From Pythium myriotylum (lineage: Eukaryota; Oomycota; Peronosporomycetes; Pythiales; Pythiaceae), in contig JALJCQ010000003.1 in NCBI GenBank assembly GCA_023091665.1, positions 1,178,001-1,242,000 of the forward strand: 64,000 bases of DNA, given 5' to 3'. The notes under the pieces were generated by a model that was given only the letters and a program-made list of their open reading frames with translations, had not been told where the DNA came from and made no database searches. Shown piece after piece: positions 21,167-32,415 of the stretch (the stretch's first letter is position 1; every line of letters begins with the position of its first letter). A program made the translations under genes and the position numbers.

Positions 21167-22431
21167 GTCCAGGGGTACACTCGCCCTAGCTCCAACCAGC
21201 AAACACGGCCTCCAACGCACTCTACAATCTTATACACACCACAAACACTCCCCAGACACACCCACATACTACCACAACCCGCCCCGCACTCCACACGCAC
21301 AACAACAACAACCAAACTCGCCACACAAGAGCCACTCAACCAATCAACCACACCCACAGGCCACCATGCGCTCGCGTCCTCCCGTACACCCTCTCAGCCG
21401 CAGCTCTATCGCAACCACACAAAGACCACCACATAAACACATATACCCCCTCCACACACCACCGCGACCGTCGTTTCCCACGCTCAAATTCTGTCTCGTG
21501 TCAGACATTCTCTTCTTCGGACGTGAGCACGCTTCTGGGCAACACAACACGAGCCTGGACCGAAGGGCGTGATTTGTCGAGCGGAGAGTCATGGTATGAT
21601 ACAGAGAGACAGAGCCGTGTGCGTGCCAACGGTCGGTCGTCCGACTTGCAGCTCGAGGTCCTGCGGTTGCAGCTTGCAGCTTGCAGCTTGCATCTCACAC
21701 TCCACACATAAAACTTGAGTCTACGCCAAATGAAGAAAAGGGACGCCCGGCACCGTGACAGGCAGCATCGCTCGCTAGTTCTCCATCGCCAACAGCGTGA
21801 TCCTACGCCGCCCTTCGGCGAGTAATTGGGACCTCGGTCGTTGGCTTGAAGTGCTCCGCTGAGATGAGCTGAGGTGAGCTGAGCTGTGCTGTGCCGTCGG
21901 CTGTGTCTGTCTGTCTGTTGCGTCTGCCTGTCTGCCTGTCTATCTGTCTGTTGCGTCTGTCTGTTGCGTCTGTCTGTTGCGTCTGTCTATCTGTCTGTTG
22001 CGTCTGTCTGTCTGTCTGTCTGTCTATCTGTCTGTTGCGTCTGTCTGTCTGTCTGTCTGTCTATCTGTCTGTTGCGTCTGTCTATCTGTCTGTTGCGTCT
22101 GTCTGTCTGTCTGTCTATCTGTCTGTTGCGTCTGCCTGTGTGGTGTGGATGCGGCTGTGCGAGCTCACCCACGATCAAGATGGGGCGGTATTCCGTGATG
22201 TGGAAGTAGGTGGGTGATGTGGTGGCATGGAGCGAGAAGAAGCGGGACGCGGATGAGAGTAGAAGGTGTAACAACGGTAGGCGATGGACAGGCATGTGCG
22301 TTGGTCGCGTGTGATGTGTGGGCCCCGCGTGGAGCGGCGGAGTCGCGGGTGGTGTCGCGGATCGCGCGATGGAAGTGCGGTGAGGAGGCTAGGCATAGCG
22401 TGTGTAGTGGTGTCCAAAAAGTATAGGCAGA

Positions 22432-22442
22432 TGCTCCGACCC

Positions 22443-22500
<58 letters not shown>

Positions 22501-22504
22501 AAGC
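22432..22504 (-). tRNA. tRNA-Phe (GAA), array copy 10, at the 5' junction of LINE copy 3
   Basis: Identical 73-nt gene. Unit 21167-22504 (1338 bp), T5 terminator at 22416-22420. LINE copy 3 starts at the base next to tRNA nucleotide 1, the same junction as at 4003/4004. This unit is the first with the GAGTCATGG marker. Confidence 0.96.
22488..22504. repeat. Target site duplication, left side of LINE copy 3
   Basis: AACTGAGCTATCGAAGC, the complement of tRNA-Phe nt 1-17. The next base is G here but T in copy 2. Since the undisturbed target also continues with G, the duplication may be 18 bp in this copy. Confidence 0.92.
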
Positions 22505-22599
22505 GCACTTCTCGTTTTGCCTCGTCGAGCACAAGTCGATCCAAGCAAACAGCCGAAGTAACCAGCCAACCAGCCTCCCAGCCTTCCCGTCGAACGAAG

Positions 22600-25317
22600 A
22601 TGAAGCCAGCGAACCAGATCGACTCGGCTCGCCCATCCCCCTCCGACCTCGACTTTGTGGGTGAGAACCCTCCCGCGCAGCTGCTCCGTCCCGTCTCTGC
22701 ACAAGATTCGGGAAGTCTCACGCATTGTGAGCCACCATCTGGTCTGGATGGTGCCAGTAACACTGCCGACGACTCTGCGACGCCTGCGCCCGTATCTCAC
22801 GTGACTTCGAAGTCAGTGAATGCGCAAGCCCCAGTCAGCTCCGGCACGACGGCTACCTCCGCGGTCGACGACGCCGACGCTCCTTCAACCGCCGACGGAC
22901 CCGCCTCTACCGCCCGCATCGTGGATGTCGGTGCCGGTATGACGGTGCTCGTGACAGGCTCCGCTCCGGTGGCGTCTGGTGTCGAGATCTCCGTTGCGCT
23001 TTCCAGTTCGACCGACTCGCCCGCGAACACTGGGACTACTGCTGTCTCCGGTGGCGACGGTGACGACGACGACTTGATGATGGCGGCGACCTCGCTCCAG
23101 CTCAGTCTCGCCTCAAGCCCCGACGAATCAACTGTTGAAGACTCGACTACGACTGATTCGACCCCGGATCCGATTCCGGATGCTCAGCAACCGCCTGCCA
23201 GTGTGGCAGGTGCGACGCCTTCGCTTGGTGCTCTTCTACGCCGTCCAACCGAGATTCGCCGTGACAGAACTCCCGTCTCGGCGACCAGTCGTGTGGTGCT
23301 GCCTCGACCGTGTGCTGCGGATATCGAAGCGATTGACGCGCTGTACGAGAACGGTGGCGACTGGGCCTCGCTCTTCACGTCAGTTGAACAAGCGCGCCCG
23401 TACGAGCTCCCGCGCGCTCGTTACGTCATGACCATCGACACTGGTCGCGCGTTCGAGCGTACCGGCATCAACAAGATCATGGCGTCTTTTCTCAAGGACA
23501 ACGGGAACCCCGTGGTCACCGAGCAGATCAAGCTTCAAGAACTCGGCCAGGTCTCCAAGGGTCGTGGCGGAGAAATCCGCGTCAAGGTCAAGTCACGTGC
23601 TGCGTGCGAACGCCTCGCGCGTCAGGAAGTCAAGATCCTCGGTGGCAAGTACATGTTCCAAGACTTCGACGTCCTCGCCGATCGCTTCTACATCGACATC
23701 TCGAGCGTCGACAGCAACTTCGACAACGAAGGTCTTCTGCGCGCGTTCTTCGACATCGGCAGCGAGCCGATTTACGACACGTTCCGCGACGTCAACCTCG
23801 CGTCCGGAATGACGACAGCAACGTGGCGCGTCTACTTTCGAAGTGCGACGTGCCCACGAGCGCTGTGTGTGCAAGGCTTCACGTGCGACCAAGTCATCTT
23901 CGGCAACCGCATGTACCCAGCTTTGGCGCGCGACGCCGCGTTCCCGTCCCAGCGACGTGGTTTCGGTCAGGTGTCGCCACACGCTTTGGACTTGGACAAG
24001 ATCAACCAGCCTACTCCGCCAGCACCAGTGCAACCGTCCGAGCCGGCTGCTCCGACTTCGTACGCAGACGCGGTGAAGAACGGTGTCTCGCAAGCGGAGT
24101 CCAAGTCGCAAGACTCTGCAAGCGTCATCTCGGTCGGTACGCACGCGGGATCGCTGTTGACGCCTCCGGGTAGTCCGCAGCCTGGAGCCAAGTCTCTGCC
24201 GCCGCCGCCACCGCCGCTCGGTCTGTCCGCGTCCAACGCAGATCGTCCGGAAAACGGAACCAAATCGACCAAGTCCAAGGGCAAGCGCTCGCGTTACGCC
24301 GACGACTTTGCCGACATGTTACAGAAGGCGCGACCGAAGCCCGTGCAAGGCATCGCGACAAGCAACTACTTCGAAGTGTTGAACTCCATCGAGTTCGAAC
24401 TCGACTGCTGCAATGCGGCGCTCAACGAGTCGAGCCTGCCGCGGTTCCAGGTCGTGCCTCGCAAGGTCAAGGGTCCCGACACGATCAAGACCAGCAAGGA
24501 GTCGAGTCACTTCTTGACCAAGCACCACACTCTGGTCATGAAGACGAAGGAACCGACGTCAATCCAAGAGATCCTCGCCGAACTCGAGACGACCGAGCCC
24601 ACCGCCGACCTCCAGCTCCAGTCGAACCATATCGCTGCAGCGGACGTTCGTGCGGAATCACTTCGGAAGACTCTCCGCAACACGGCCAACCCGGACACGA
24701 TCGGCCATCTTGCCGGTGGGAAGTCTCCGCTCGCGTTCAACTCTGTGCTGCTCGGCGAGATGAGTGACCTCAGCGGCAACGTCAAGGAACTCGCACAGCT
24801 CCACATGATCAATCGTGTGTTGAGCGCGACTGATCCAAACTCGTGTACGACCTTCGCGCACAAGTGGGCTGCGCACTACGGTGAGAAGCTGCCGAAGGAT
24901 CGCAATGACATCTTCAAGATGACGGGACGGTGGTATCGTGATGAGCGGATGTCGGCGCTCTTGCGAGCCACGTGCGCGCTCTCGTTGTTCGAGTTGATGC
25001 TCATGTGCACGGCGCCGCAGATCTTCCAGAGCGACATGTGGATCCAGCGCCTTACCGGGGCTCCAGTCGGGTGGATTCCAGCACTCAACGGTCGTTTGCT
25101 CCACCCCAACGTGTTGTTGGCACTGCTGCGCTCCGACTTGGGCGCACAGATCTTTGCCGTGTGGGAGAAGATCCAGTGGCAAGGCGAGCTTCTCGACGAC
25201 CTCGAATATCTTCGCACGTGCGGCTTGTACTTCTCCGACGACGAAGCGGTTCTCCAGCTTACGGCTGTCAACGGCGTCGCAACACTAGGTGCCGGACCGC
25301 TCTGCCTCGACTGCTAA
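22600..25317 (+). CDS. LINE ORF1 protein (gag-like), copy 3
   Basis: A 905-residue protein nearly identical to the one at 4099-6816, with the same domain order: disordered Ser/Thr-rich N-terminus, RRM-like core at about 265-460, proline run near 534 and helical C-terminus. Seen differences include V for A in the segment PPASVAGATP and V for I in the segment ELGQVSKGRG. Its frame is intact, and the last 29 nt overlap ORF2. Confidence 0.85.
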   Translation: MKPANQIDSARPSPSDLDFVGENPPAQLLRPVSAQDSGSLTHCEPPSGLDGASNTADDSATPAPVSHVTSKSVNAQAPVSSGTTATSAVDDADAPSTADGPASTARIVDVGAGMTVLVTGSAPVASGVEISVALSSSTDSPANTGTTAVSGGDGDDDDLMMAATSLQLSLASSPDESTVEDSTTTDSTPDPIPDAQQPPASVAGATPSLGALLRRPTEIRRDRTPVSATSRVVLPRPCAADIEAIDALYENGGDWASLFTSVEQARPYELPRARYVMTIDTGRAFERTGINKIMASFLKDNGNPVVTEQIKLQELGQVSKGRGGEIRVKVKSRAACERLARQEVKILGGKYMFQDFDVLADRFYIDISSVDSNFDNEGLLRAFFDIGSEPIYDTFRDVNLASGMTTATWRVYFRSATCPRALCVQGFTCDQVIFGNRMYPALARDAAFPSQRRGFGQVSPHALDLDKINQPTPPAPVQPSEPAAPTSYADAVKNGVSQAESKSQDSASVISVGTHAGSLLTPPGSPQPGAKSLPPPPPPLGLSASNADRPENGTKSTKSKGKRSRYADDFADMLQKARPKPVQGIATSNYFEVLNSIEFELDCCNAALNESSLPRFQVVPRKVKGPDTIKTSKESSHFLTKHHTLVMKTKEPTSIQEILAELETTEPTADLQLQSNHIAAADVRAESLRKTLRNTANPDTIGHLAGGKSPLAFNSVLLGEMSDLSGNVKELAQLHMINRVLSATDPNSCTTFAHKWAAHYGEKLPKDRNDIFKMTGRWYRDERMSALLRATCALSLFELMLMCTAPQIFQSDMWIQRLTGAPVGWIPALNGRLLHPNVLLALLRSDLGAQIFAVWEKIQWQGELLDDLEYLRTCGLYFSDDEAVLQLTAVNGVATLGAGPLCLDC

Positions 25318-28300
25318 AGCGGTCGAGGCGGACGCGGCCGAGGTCTCGTGGGAGAACATCAGTCTTTTGACGGTGAACACCAACGGGATCAAGAAGAACG
25401 GCCACCTGTTGATCGAGAACCAGCTCATCAAGAACAGTCTCTCGTGCGTCCAAGAGACCAAGCTGCGCGACTCGCATCATCGTGCAACGCTCCAATTTCA
25501 CCATGACACCAGATTTCAACACCGCCTCTTCGTCAGCGACACCAACGCGCACAGTCCAGTTGCCGTTGCTGCACGATCGGGTGGCGTCATGACAGTGCTC
25601 CGCTCCGACTTTCCCGGGTTTCAGTCTGCTTGTGAGCAGTCTTCGTTGACTATTCAAGGCCGCTACTTGGTCGTCCGGGTCGTCGCGAACGGTGCTCCGA
25701 TCTACATCCACAACGTGTACGCGCCAGTCGATAACTTCGAGAAGAAGGGGTTCTTCGAAGCGCTACCGTACGAAGTGTTCGAAGACAATGCGACTCACCT
25801 GGTGCTCGGTGACCTCAACACGCCACTTGACCCCCTCGTCGATGCGTCGGATCCAAGGGCGACAGGAACGACCGGCGGTAACGCGTGTGTGGCGTGGTTG
25901 GCCCAACTCGGTGTCGTGGATGCCTGGCGAATCCACCATCCCGACGAACGCGTCTACACTGGTCCACAGCCTCGACACAACCGTCTCGACTACATCCTCA
26001 TGTCGGAGGACTTCTGCACCGCGCTATACGGTGACTCCTCGTACTTTGAGCCCAAGGGTGCCGGCGACCATCTCGCACATCAAGTTGTGTTGCGCGCGAT
26101 GAGCCAGCCTCAAGGCCACGGGTACTGGCGTTTCCAGTCGGCGATGCTCGACTTCCCCGATATCGTTGAAGCTATCCAAGGCGAAGCGACGACTGTGCTT
26201 GCTGCGTTACGGCGCTCCTCCAACCCGGGCAAGGTGTGGCACAAGTGGAAGAAGGACATGCGTCGTCAGCTTCAAGCTCTGCAGCGCAAGCTGAAGCGTC
26301 AAGGTGAGACCGCCATCACCGAAGCTCGTCAGGCACTTGCCCACGCGGCTGCGGCATACCGGTCGGAGCGAAGCGATCGCGCGCAGACGGTGTTCCAGAC
26401 CGCACTGACGGCATACCAAGACAGCATCAACTCGGCGCGTCTTTACAACCAAGACTCGGCTTTCGACTTCCAGGCTCAACACGCGGAGAAGTCATCCAAG
26501 TACTTCTTTCGACCGCTGGACGGATCCTTGCGGAGAGTCAGCATCGAAGAAGTGCGGCTTCAAGACGGCTCAGCATCAAGCAACCCCGCGGATATCGCGG
26601 CTGCCTTCAATCAGCACTGGGGCGGTATCATGGGCGATGTTGAGCGCGGTGGTGTTGTCGTCCAAGAGCCTGAGCAGAGCCAGATTGACCGGATGCTCGA
26701 CACGATCGACCGCCGACTGTCTGAAGACGAGCAAAATATCCTCAACGCTCCGATCACAGCGGCGGACCTTGCTAGTGCAATCAAGAAGATGCGGGCATCG
26801 TCTGCACCCGGGATGGATGGGCTTCCAGCTTCGTTCTACCAAGTGGCTCCTGACGTCTTCGGTGAATGCCTCGAGATCGTGTTCAACTACCAGCTTCAGC
26901 GAGGAGAGCTCCTTCGGTGTCAGCGCCAGTCTGCGATCAGTCTGCTGCACAAGAAGGGATCCCGAGCTGACCCAGGCAACTATCGCCCAATTGCTTTGAT
27001 GGGTGTCGACGTGAAGGCACTGTCAAAGGTTCTCGCTTTCCGACTGCAGTTGTTCCTGACCAAGCTTGTGCACCAAGACCAGAAGGCTTTCGTGCGTGGT
27101 CGCTCTCTGCATCACCACGTTCGTTTCGTGAGTGACCTGCAAGACCTCGTCACCGCGCGCGACGAAGAAGCCTACGCCATGTTCCTCGACTTTGAGAAGG
27201 CGTACGACCGCGTCAACTGGAACTACATGTTTCAGGTGCTCGATCGGATGGGATGTGGCGGGGCGTTCTCGGGGTGGGTGAAGCTCCTGTACACTCGACC
27301 ACGCGCGCATCTCATGATCAACGGATTCGTGCAAGACCCGCTCTGCCCAACGCGCGGAGTCAAGCAAGGTGATCCGCTGTCGGCGCTGCTGTTCTTGCTT
27401 GTTATCGAGCCACTCGGTAACCTGCTCCGCCAGCACGAAGAACATGGGATCTGCTTGACAGCGGATGCCACCGTCACGAGTGTTTTCTTCGCCGACGACT
27501 CGACGTTACTGTCGGGCTCTATCGCTGGTGTCGAGGCGCAACTTGGGTTGGTCGAAGAATACTGTCAAGGCTCCGGCGCCAAGCTCAACGTGAACAAGTG
27601 TGTGCTGATGTCGCTGCATCGAACGCGGCGATGCCCGGGCATACCAGGTGTGCAGGTTCTCGATGAAGACTCCACGGTCAAGTTCCTCGGTCTCCTGTTC
27701 GGTCAACGACGCACAACGGAATTGATTGTTGAAGACCTCGATCGACGCTTCTTTGACGGGTTCAAGCAGTGGTTTCGGCGCGCACGGACGCTCCAAGGCA
27801 GGCTCCTCGTCGCCCAGACCATGGTGCTCTCACGTCTGTGGCACTACACTGCTCACGTTGTTGTGCCGCCAGGACGAGTGAAGAAGTGGCAAGCCGCGCT
27901 ACACCGGTTCGTCTTGAGTCGGCGCTACGAACGCGACGCTCGGCATGTCCAGTTGATCTCGAACGAATTTGTCAACCTGCCGCGCGAGTCTGGGGGTCTG
28001 CAGGTACCGAGTCTCGACGGTGTGCTCAAGCGACAGTCACTGCAGCTCCTGCTTCAGTTCACGGCAGCTTCGGCATCGACGACCGGCAACTGGACGGTAG
28101 CAGGAGTCGAGCTGCTGCGGATCAGTCTTCCGCGGTGGGGCCCGCAGAGGCCACTCGACTTTCTCTACGTCAGTCCGTGGCGGCATCGAGGCTCGATCGA
28201 GTGGGACCAGCTCTCTTCGTGGTGGCGTGCGGCCTGGAAGACTTGGTACGCTATCAAGTGGCCGGTGTCGTGGCTCGACCTCCCTCCAGAAGACCGTCTT

Positions 28301-29455
28301 GCGTTTGCACTCGACCAACCGATCTGGTTCCATGGCGACAAGAACTTCCAGTTCCTCCCAACCAGCCGTTCCGACACAACGCCGTCCCAGCATCGTTCTC
28401 TCAGCATGATTGCAGAGCCGCAACGAAGCTTCCGTCGGCAAGTTGCCCGTGTCTTTCAGTTGCGATCTCTTCGTGACTTCGCTGGTGAAGGCGACAAGTG
28501 GCCGAGCGCGATCGAGTTTGCTGAGCGACATGTCGACTACACCCAAGTCTCCATCACCCCGTATCGACAGTACACGTGGCTGCTCAAGCTTCACGAGGAA
28601 GCCACGCAAGTTTTCGGGCGTCTCTGCACAATGTGCTCTGTCCCAGTCGATGGAGTGCTACCGACGGCGCCTGAGCACCAACATCCGCGAGTCGGTGTGA
28701 AGATCAACGACCGTGTGTGCTGGGTGCCGCGCATTCCACGATCCCAACTGCTCCGCCTGGTGTGGCAAGCTCCAGAGCCGACGAGAACGCATCCGCTGTT
28801 CTTCCACGACCCTCGAGCGCCTACAGACGTGGTCCTCCGATTCAACAAGCTACGCAAGCGGCTTCGTGTGTTGCTTCTCCCGATATACGAAGACCTCCAG
28901 TTCCGCTTGGCGTACGGCTTGTTACCGACTCGCTCACGCTTCTCGTTCATGACGGTGGCAAATCCCGGCATCGTGTACTGTGTTCGACCAGGCTGCAACT
29001 CAGTGGAGACGGCGCGTCATTTGTTCTTCGAGTGTGTGCTGCCGACTGTGATATGGCGCGACATCTTCCGTGATATGTCGGTGTTCTTCACATCTCGACC
29101 CTCCTGGACCGACATTGTCTTCGGTAAAGCCATCCGCGTTGCTCCCGTGTGGAAGGACCACACAGAAGAAATCCAAGACCTGTGGCAAGTCATCCGTGCT
29201 GTGGTGCTTCACCTGTTGTGGACTGAACGCAATGGGCGACTGTTCAACGGGCGGTCCCCGATGCCAACAATTGCAGCACTGCGTGTGGTGTATACGACTG
29301 TGGGTGCTCATGTGCGTGCGTGTCTTCGACGTGTGTACGACGATGCGCAGCGTGCTTCGCTTCAGGTTGTGTTGTCAAGTCTCCAGTCTACGCCTTCTTT
29401 CGGTGCCTTCCTGCAAAACAACATGGGGTTGTTTGCAGTTCGCTTTTTGGCATAA
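25289..29455 (+). CDS. LINE ORF2 protein: APE endonuclease, reverse transcriptase, zinc knuckle, copy 3
   Basis: A 1388-codon frame equivalent to 6788-10954 with all catalytic motifs retained: GDLN, RLDY and GDH of the endonuclease, DFEKAYD, QGDP and FADD of the reverse transcriptase, and the C-terminal Cys-His motif. As in copy 2 it lacks an early ATG and opens right after an in-frame TAG (25286-25288) inside the end of ORF1. It is presumably functional. It would act with ORF1 protein on the element RNA at tRNA-Phe genes. Confidence 0.93.
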   Translation: MPDRSASTAKAVEADAAEVSWENISLLTVNTNGIKKNGHLLIENQLIKNSLSCVQETKLRDSHHRATLQFHHDTRFQHRLFVSDTNAHSPVAVAARSGGVMTVLRSDFPGFQSACEQSSLTIQGRYLVVRVVANGAPIYIHNVYAPVDNFEKKGFFEALPYEVFEDNATHLVLGDLNTPLDPLVDASDPRATGTTGGNACVAWLAQLGVVDAWRIHHPDERVYTGPQPRHNRLDYILMSEDFCTALYGDSSYFEPKGAGDHLAHQVVLRAMSQPQGHGYWRFQSAMLDFPDIVEAIQGEATTVLAALRRSSNPGKVWHKWKKDMRRQLQALQRKLKRQGETAITEARQALAHAAAAYRSERSDRAQTVFQTALTAYQDSINSARLYNQDSAFDFQAQHAEKSSKYFFRPLDGSLRRVSIEEVRLQDGSASSNPADIAAAFNQHWGGIMGDVERGGVVVQEPEQSQIDRMLDTIDRRLSEDEQNILNAPITAADLASAIKKMRASSAPGMDGLPASFYQVAPDVFGECLEIVFNYQLQRGELLRCQRQSAISLLHKKGSRADPGNYRPIALMGVDVKALSKVLAFRLQLFLTKLVHQDQKAFVRGRSLHHHVRFVSDLQDLVTARDEEAYAMFLDFEKAYDRVNWNYMFQVLDRMGCGGAFSGWVKLLYTRPRAHLMINGFVQDPLCPTRGVKQGDPLSALLFLLVIEPLGNLLRQHEEHGICLTADATVTSVFFADDSTLLSGSIAGVEAQLGLVEEYCQGSGAKLNVNKCVLMSLHRTRRCPGIPGVQVLDEDSTVKFLGLLFGQRRTTELIVEDLDRRFFDGFKQWFRRARTLQGRLLVAQTMVLSRLWHYTAHVVVPPGRVKKWQAALHRFVLSRRYERDARHVQLISNEFVNLPRESGGLQVPSLDGVLKRQSLQLLLQFTAASASTTGNWTVAGVELLRISLPRWGPQRPLDFLYVSPWRHRGSIEWDQLSSWWRAAWKTWYAIKWPVSWLDLPPEDRLAFALDQPIWFHGDKNFQFLPTSRSDTTPSQHRSLSMIAEPQRSFRRQVARVFQLRSLRDFAGEGDKWPSAIEFAERHVDYTQVSITPYRQYTWLLKLHEEATQVFGRLCTMCSVPVDGVLPTAPEHQHPRVGVKINDRVCWVPRIPRSQLLRLVWQAPEPTRTHPLFFHDPRAPTDVVLRFNKLRKRLRVLLLPIYEDLQFRLAYGLLPTRSRFSFMTVANPGIVYCVRPGCNSVETARHLFFECVLPTVIWRDIFRDMSVFFTSRPSWTDIVFGKAIRVAPVWKDHTEEIQDLWQVIRAVVLHLLWTERNGRLFNGRSPMPTIAALRVVYTTVGAHVRACLRRVYDDAQRASLQVVLSSLQSTPSFGAFLQNNMGLFAVRFLA

Positions 29456-29587
29456 AAGCGATTTCCTGCCGTTTCTTCTTCTTCAGTGCGGGTGCTTGCT
29501 TTCAATACTGGCTCGAAACCAACCTCGTTTTGGAATCAGAGCGTACCCTCGCGACCGAAGTCAAGCGAAACCACTAGCACAAGAAAC

Positions 29588-29666
29588 CTCCCCGAGGTGG
29601 GGATCGAACCCGCGCGACCGACAACATCGGGGTCCACGCTCATAACCATTTGAGCTAACCGCAGTT
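29588..29666 (-). other. tRNA-like segment in LINE 3' UTR, copy 3
   Basis: Minus-strand A box (complement 29646-29657) and B box (complement 29601-29610), in the same form as copy 2, with two extra bases relative to copy 1. Confidence 0.6.
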
Positions 29667-29845
29667 ATCCAACCGATGTGCTAAAACAAGTACCTAGACC
29701 AGTCAAGACCAACGGAAGTCAACCAACAACTCAACAATTGAAGCTCCCAGCCTCGTCACATACTAGTCAAGTGTATAATATTCATCGACGAGGTAGATTA
29801 GAGTAGTCATAGTCGCATTAATTTTAGTTAATACAGACGCCTTGA

Positions 29846-29862
29846 AACTGAGCTATCGAAGC
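29846..29862. repeat. Target site duplication, right side of LINE copy 3
   Basis: AACTGAGCTATCGAAGC, followed by the normal unit start CGTCCAGGGG. Confidence 0.92.
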
Positions 29863-31069
29863 GTCCAGGGGTACACTCGCCCTAGCTCCAACGAGCAAAC
29901 ACGGCCTCCAACGCACTCTACAATCTTATACACACCACAAACACTCCCCAGACACACCCACATACTACCACAACCCGCCCCGCACTCCACACGCACAACA
30001 ACAACAACCAAACTCGCCACACAAGAGCCACTCAACCAATCAACCACACCCACAGGCCACCATGCGCTCGCGTCCTCCCGTACACCCTCTCAGCCGCAGC
30101 TCTATCGCAACCACACAAAGACCACCACATAAACACATATACCCCCTCCACACACCACCGCGACCGTCGTTTCCCACGCTCAAATTCTGTCTCGTGTCAG
30201 ACATTCTCTTCTTCGGACGTGAGCACGCTTCTGGGCAACACAACACGAGCCTGGACCGAAGGGCGTGATTTGTCGAGCGGAGAGTCATGGTATGATACAG
30301 AGAGACAGAGCCGTGTGCGTGCCAACGGTCGGTCGTCCGACTTGCAGCTCGAGGTCCTGCGGTTGCAGCTTGCAGCTTGCAGCTTGCATCTCACACTCCA
30401 CACATAAAACTTGAGTCTACGCCAAATGAAGAAAAGGGACGCCCGGCACCGTGACAGGCAGCATCGCTCGCTAGTTCTCCATCGCCAACAGCGTGATCCT
30501 ACGCCGCCCTTCGGCGAGTAATTGGGACCTCGGTCGTTGGCTTGAAGTGCTCCGCTGAGATGAGCTGAGGTGAGCTGAGCTGTGCTGTGCCGTCGGCTGT
30601 GTCTGTCTGTCTGTTGCGTCTGCCTGTCTGCCTGTCTATCTGTCTGTTGCGTCTGTCTGTTGCGTCTGTCTGTTGCGTCTGTCTATCTGTCTGTTGCGTC
30701 TGTCTGTCTGTCTGTCTGTCTATCTGTCTGTTGCGTCTGTCTGTCTGTCTGTCTATCTGTCTGTTGCGTCTGCCTGTGTGGTGTGGATGCGGCTGTGCGA
30801 GCTCACCCACGATCAAGATGGGGCGGTATTCCGTGATGTGGAAGTAGGTGGGTGATGTGGTGGCATGGAGCGAGAAGAAGCGGGACGCGGATGAGAGTAG
30901 AAGGTGTAACAACGGTAGGCGATGGACAGGCATGTGCGTTGGTCGCGTGTGATGTGTGGGCCCCGCGTGGAGCGGCGGAGTCGCGGGTGGTGTCGCGGAT
31001 CGCGCGATGGAAGTGCGGTGAGGAGGCTAGGCATAGCGTGTGTAGTGGTGTCCAAAAAGTATAGGCAGA

Positions 31070-31080
31070 TGCTCCGACCC

Positions 31081-31138
<58 letters not shown>

Positions 31139-31142
31139 AAGC
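31070..31142 (-). tRNA. tRNA-Phe (GAA), array copy 11
   Basis: Identical 73-nt gene. Unit 29863-31142 (1280 bp), which directly follows LINE copy 3. T5 terminator at 31054-31058. Confidence 0.96.
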
Positions 31143-32342
31143 GTCCAGGGGTACACTCGCCCTAGCTCCAACCAGCAAACACGGCCTCCAACGCACTCTA
31201 CAATCTTATACACACCACAAACACTCCCCAGACACACCCACATACTACCACAACCCGCCCCGCACTCCACACGCACAACAACAACAACCAAACTCGCCAC
31301 ACAAGAGCCACTCAACCAATCAACCACACCCACAGGCCACCATGCGCTCGCGTCCTCCCGTACACCCTCTCAGCCGCAGCTCTATCGCAACCACACAAAG
31401 ACCACCACATAAACACATATACCCCCTCCACACACCACCGCGACCGTCGTTTCCCACGCTCAAATTCTGTCTCGTGTCAGACATTCTCTTCTTCGGACGT
31501 GAGCACGCTTCTGGGCAACACAACACGAGCCTGGACCGAAGGGCGTGATTTGTCGAGCGGAGAGTCATGGTATGATACAGAGAGACAGAGCCGTGTGCGT
31601 GCCAACGGTCGGTCGTCCGACTTGCAGCTCGAGGTCCTGCGGTTGCAGCTTGCAGCTTGCATCTCACACTCCACACATAAAACTTGAGTCTACGCCAAAT
31701 GAAGAAAAGGGACGCCCGGCACCGTGACAGGCAGCATCGCTCGCTAGTTCTCCATCGCCAACAGCGTGATCCTACGCCGCCCTTCGGCGAGTAATTGGGA
31801 CCTCGGTCGTTGGCTTGAAGTGCTCCGCTGAGATGAGCTGAGGTGAGCTGAGCTGTGCTGTGCCGTCGGCTGTGTCTGTCTGTCTGTTGCGTCTGCCTGT
31901 CTGCCTGTCTATCTGTCTGTTGCGTCTGTCTGTTGCGTCTGTCTGTTGCGTCTGTCTATCTGTCTGTTGCGTCTGTCTGTCTGTCTGTCTGTCTATCTGT
32001 CTGTTGCGTCTGTCTGTCTGTCTGTCTATCTGTCTGTTGCGTCTGCCTGTGTGGTGTGGATGCGGCTGTGCGAGCTCACCCACGATCAAGATGGGGCGGT
32101 ATTCCGTGATGTGGAAGTAGGTGGGTGATGTGGTGGCATGGAGCGAGAAGAAGCGGGACGCGGATGAGAGTAGAAGGTGTAACAACGGTAGGCGATGGAC
32201 AGGCATGTGCGTTGGTCGCGTGTGATGTGTGGGCCCCGCGTGGAGCGGCGGAGTCGCGGGTGGTGTCGCGGATCGCGCGATGGAAGTGCGGTGAGGAGGC
32301 TAGGCATAGCGTGTGTAGTGGTGTCCAAAAAGTATAGGCAGA

Positions 32343-32353
32343 TGCTCCGACCC

Positions 32354-32411
<58 letters not shown>

Positions 32412-32415
32412 AAGC
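32343..32415 (-). tRNA. tRNA-Phe (GAA), array copy 12
   Basis: Identical 73-nt gene. Unit 31143-32415 (1273 bp), T5 terminator at 32327-32331. This unit has two GCAGCTT copies while its neighbours have three. Confidence 0.96.

Larger units (their letters stand above)
11362..22504. repeat. tRNA-Phe array, block 2 (nine units)
   Basis: Nine head-to-tail units without interruption, of 1160, 1160, 1285, 1160, 1160, 1285, 1294, 1301 and 1338 bp. The first six repeat the length pattern 1160/1160/1285 twice, suggesting a three-unit higher-order repeat. Diagnostic variants (CACAGACC/CACAGGCC, GGGGCAGT/GGGGCGGT, T5/T4 terminator, two or three GCAGCTT copies, GAGACATGG/GAGTCATGG) are shuffled among units. 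No protein gene is supported inside. Confidence 0.93.
22505..29845 (+). mobile_element. Full-length tRNA-Phe-targeted LINE, copy 3 (7341 bp)
   Basis: It has the same length as copy 2 and corresponds to it base for base at an offset of 18501. Only scattered single-base differences are seen, for example A-to-V and I-to-V in ORF1 and A-to-D (MSEDFC for MSEAFC) in ORF2. Both ORFs are open. It sits at the same base of another tRNA-Phe copy. It arose either by a very recent second insertion or by duplication of a LINE-bearing array segment. Confidence 0.95.

Noticed and set aside
11362..22504. CRISPR-like or rDNA-like array
   Set aside because: Unit length above 1.1 kb, eukaryotic context, and each unit contains a tRNA gene; no short direct repeats with unique spacers and no rRNA sequence seen.
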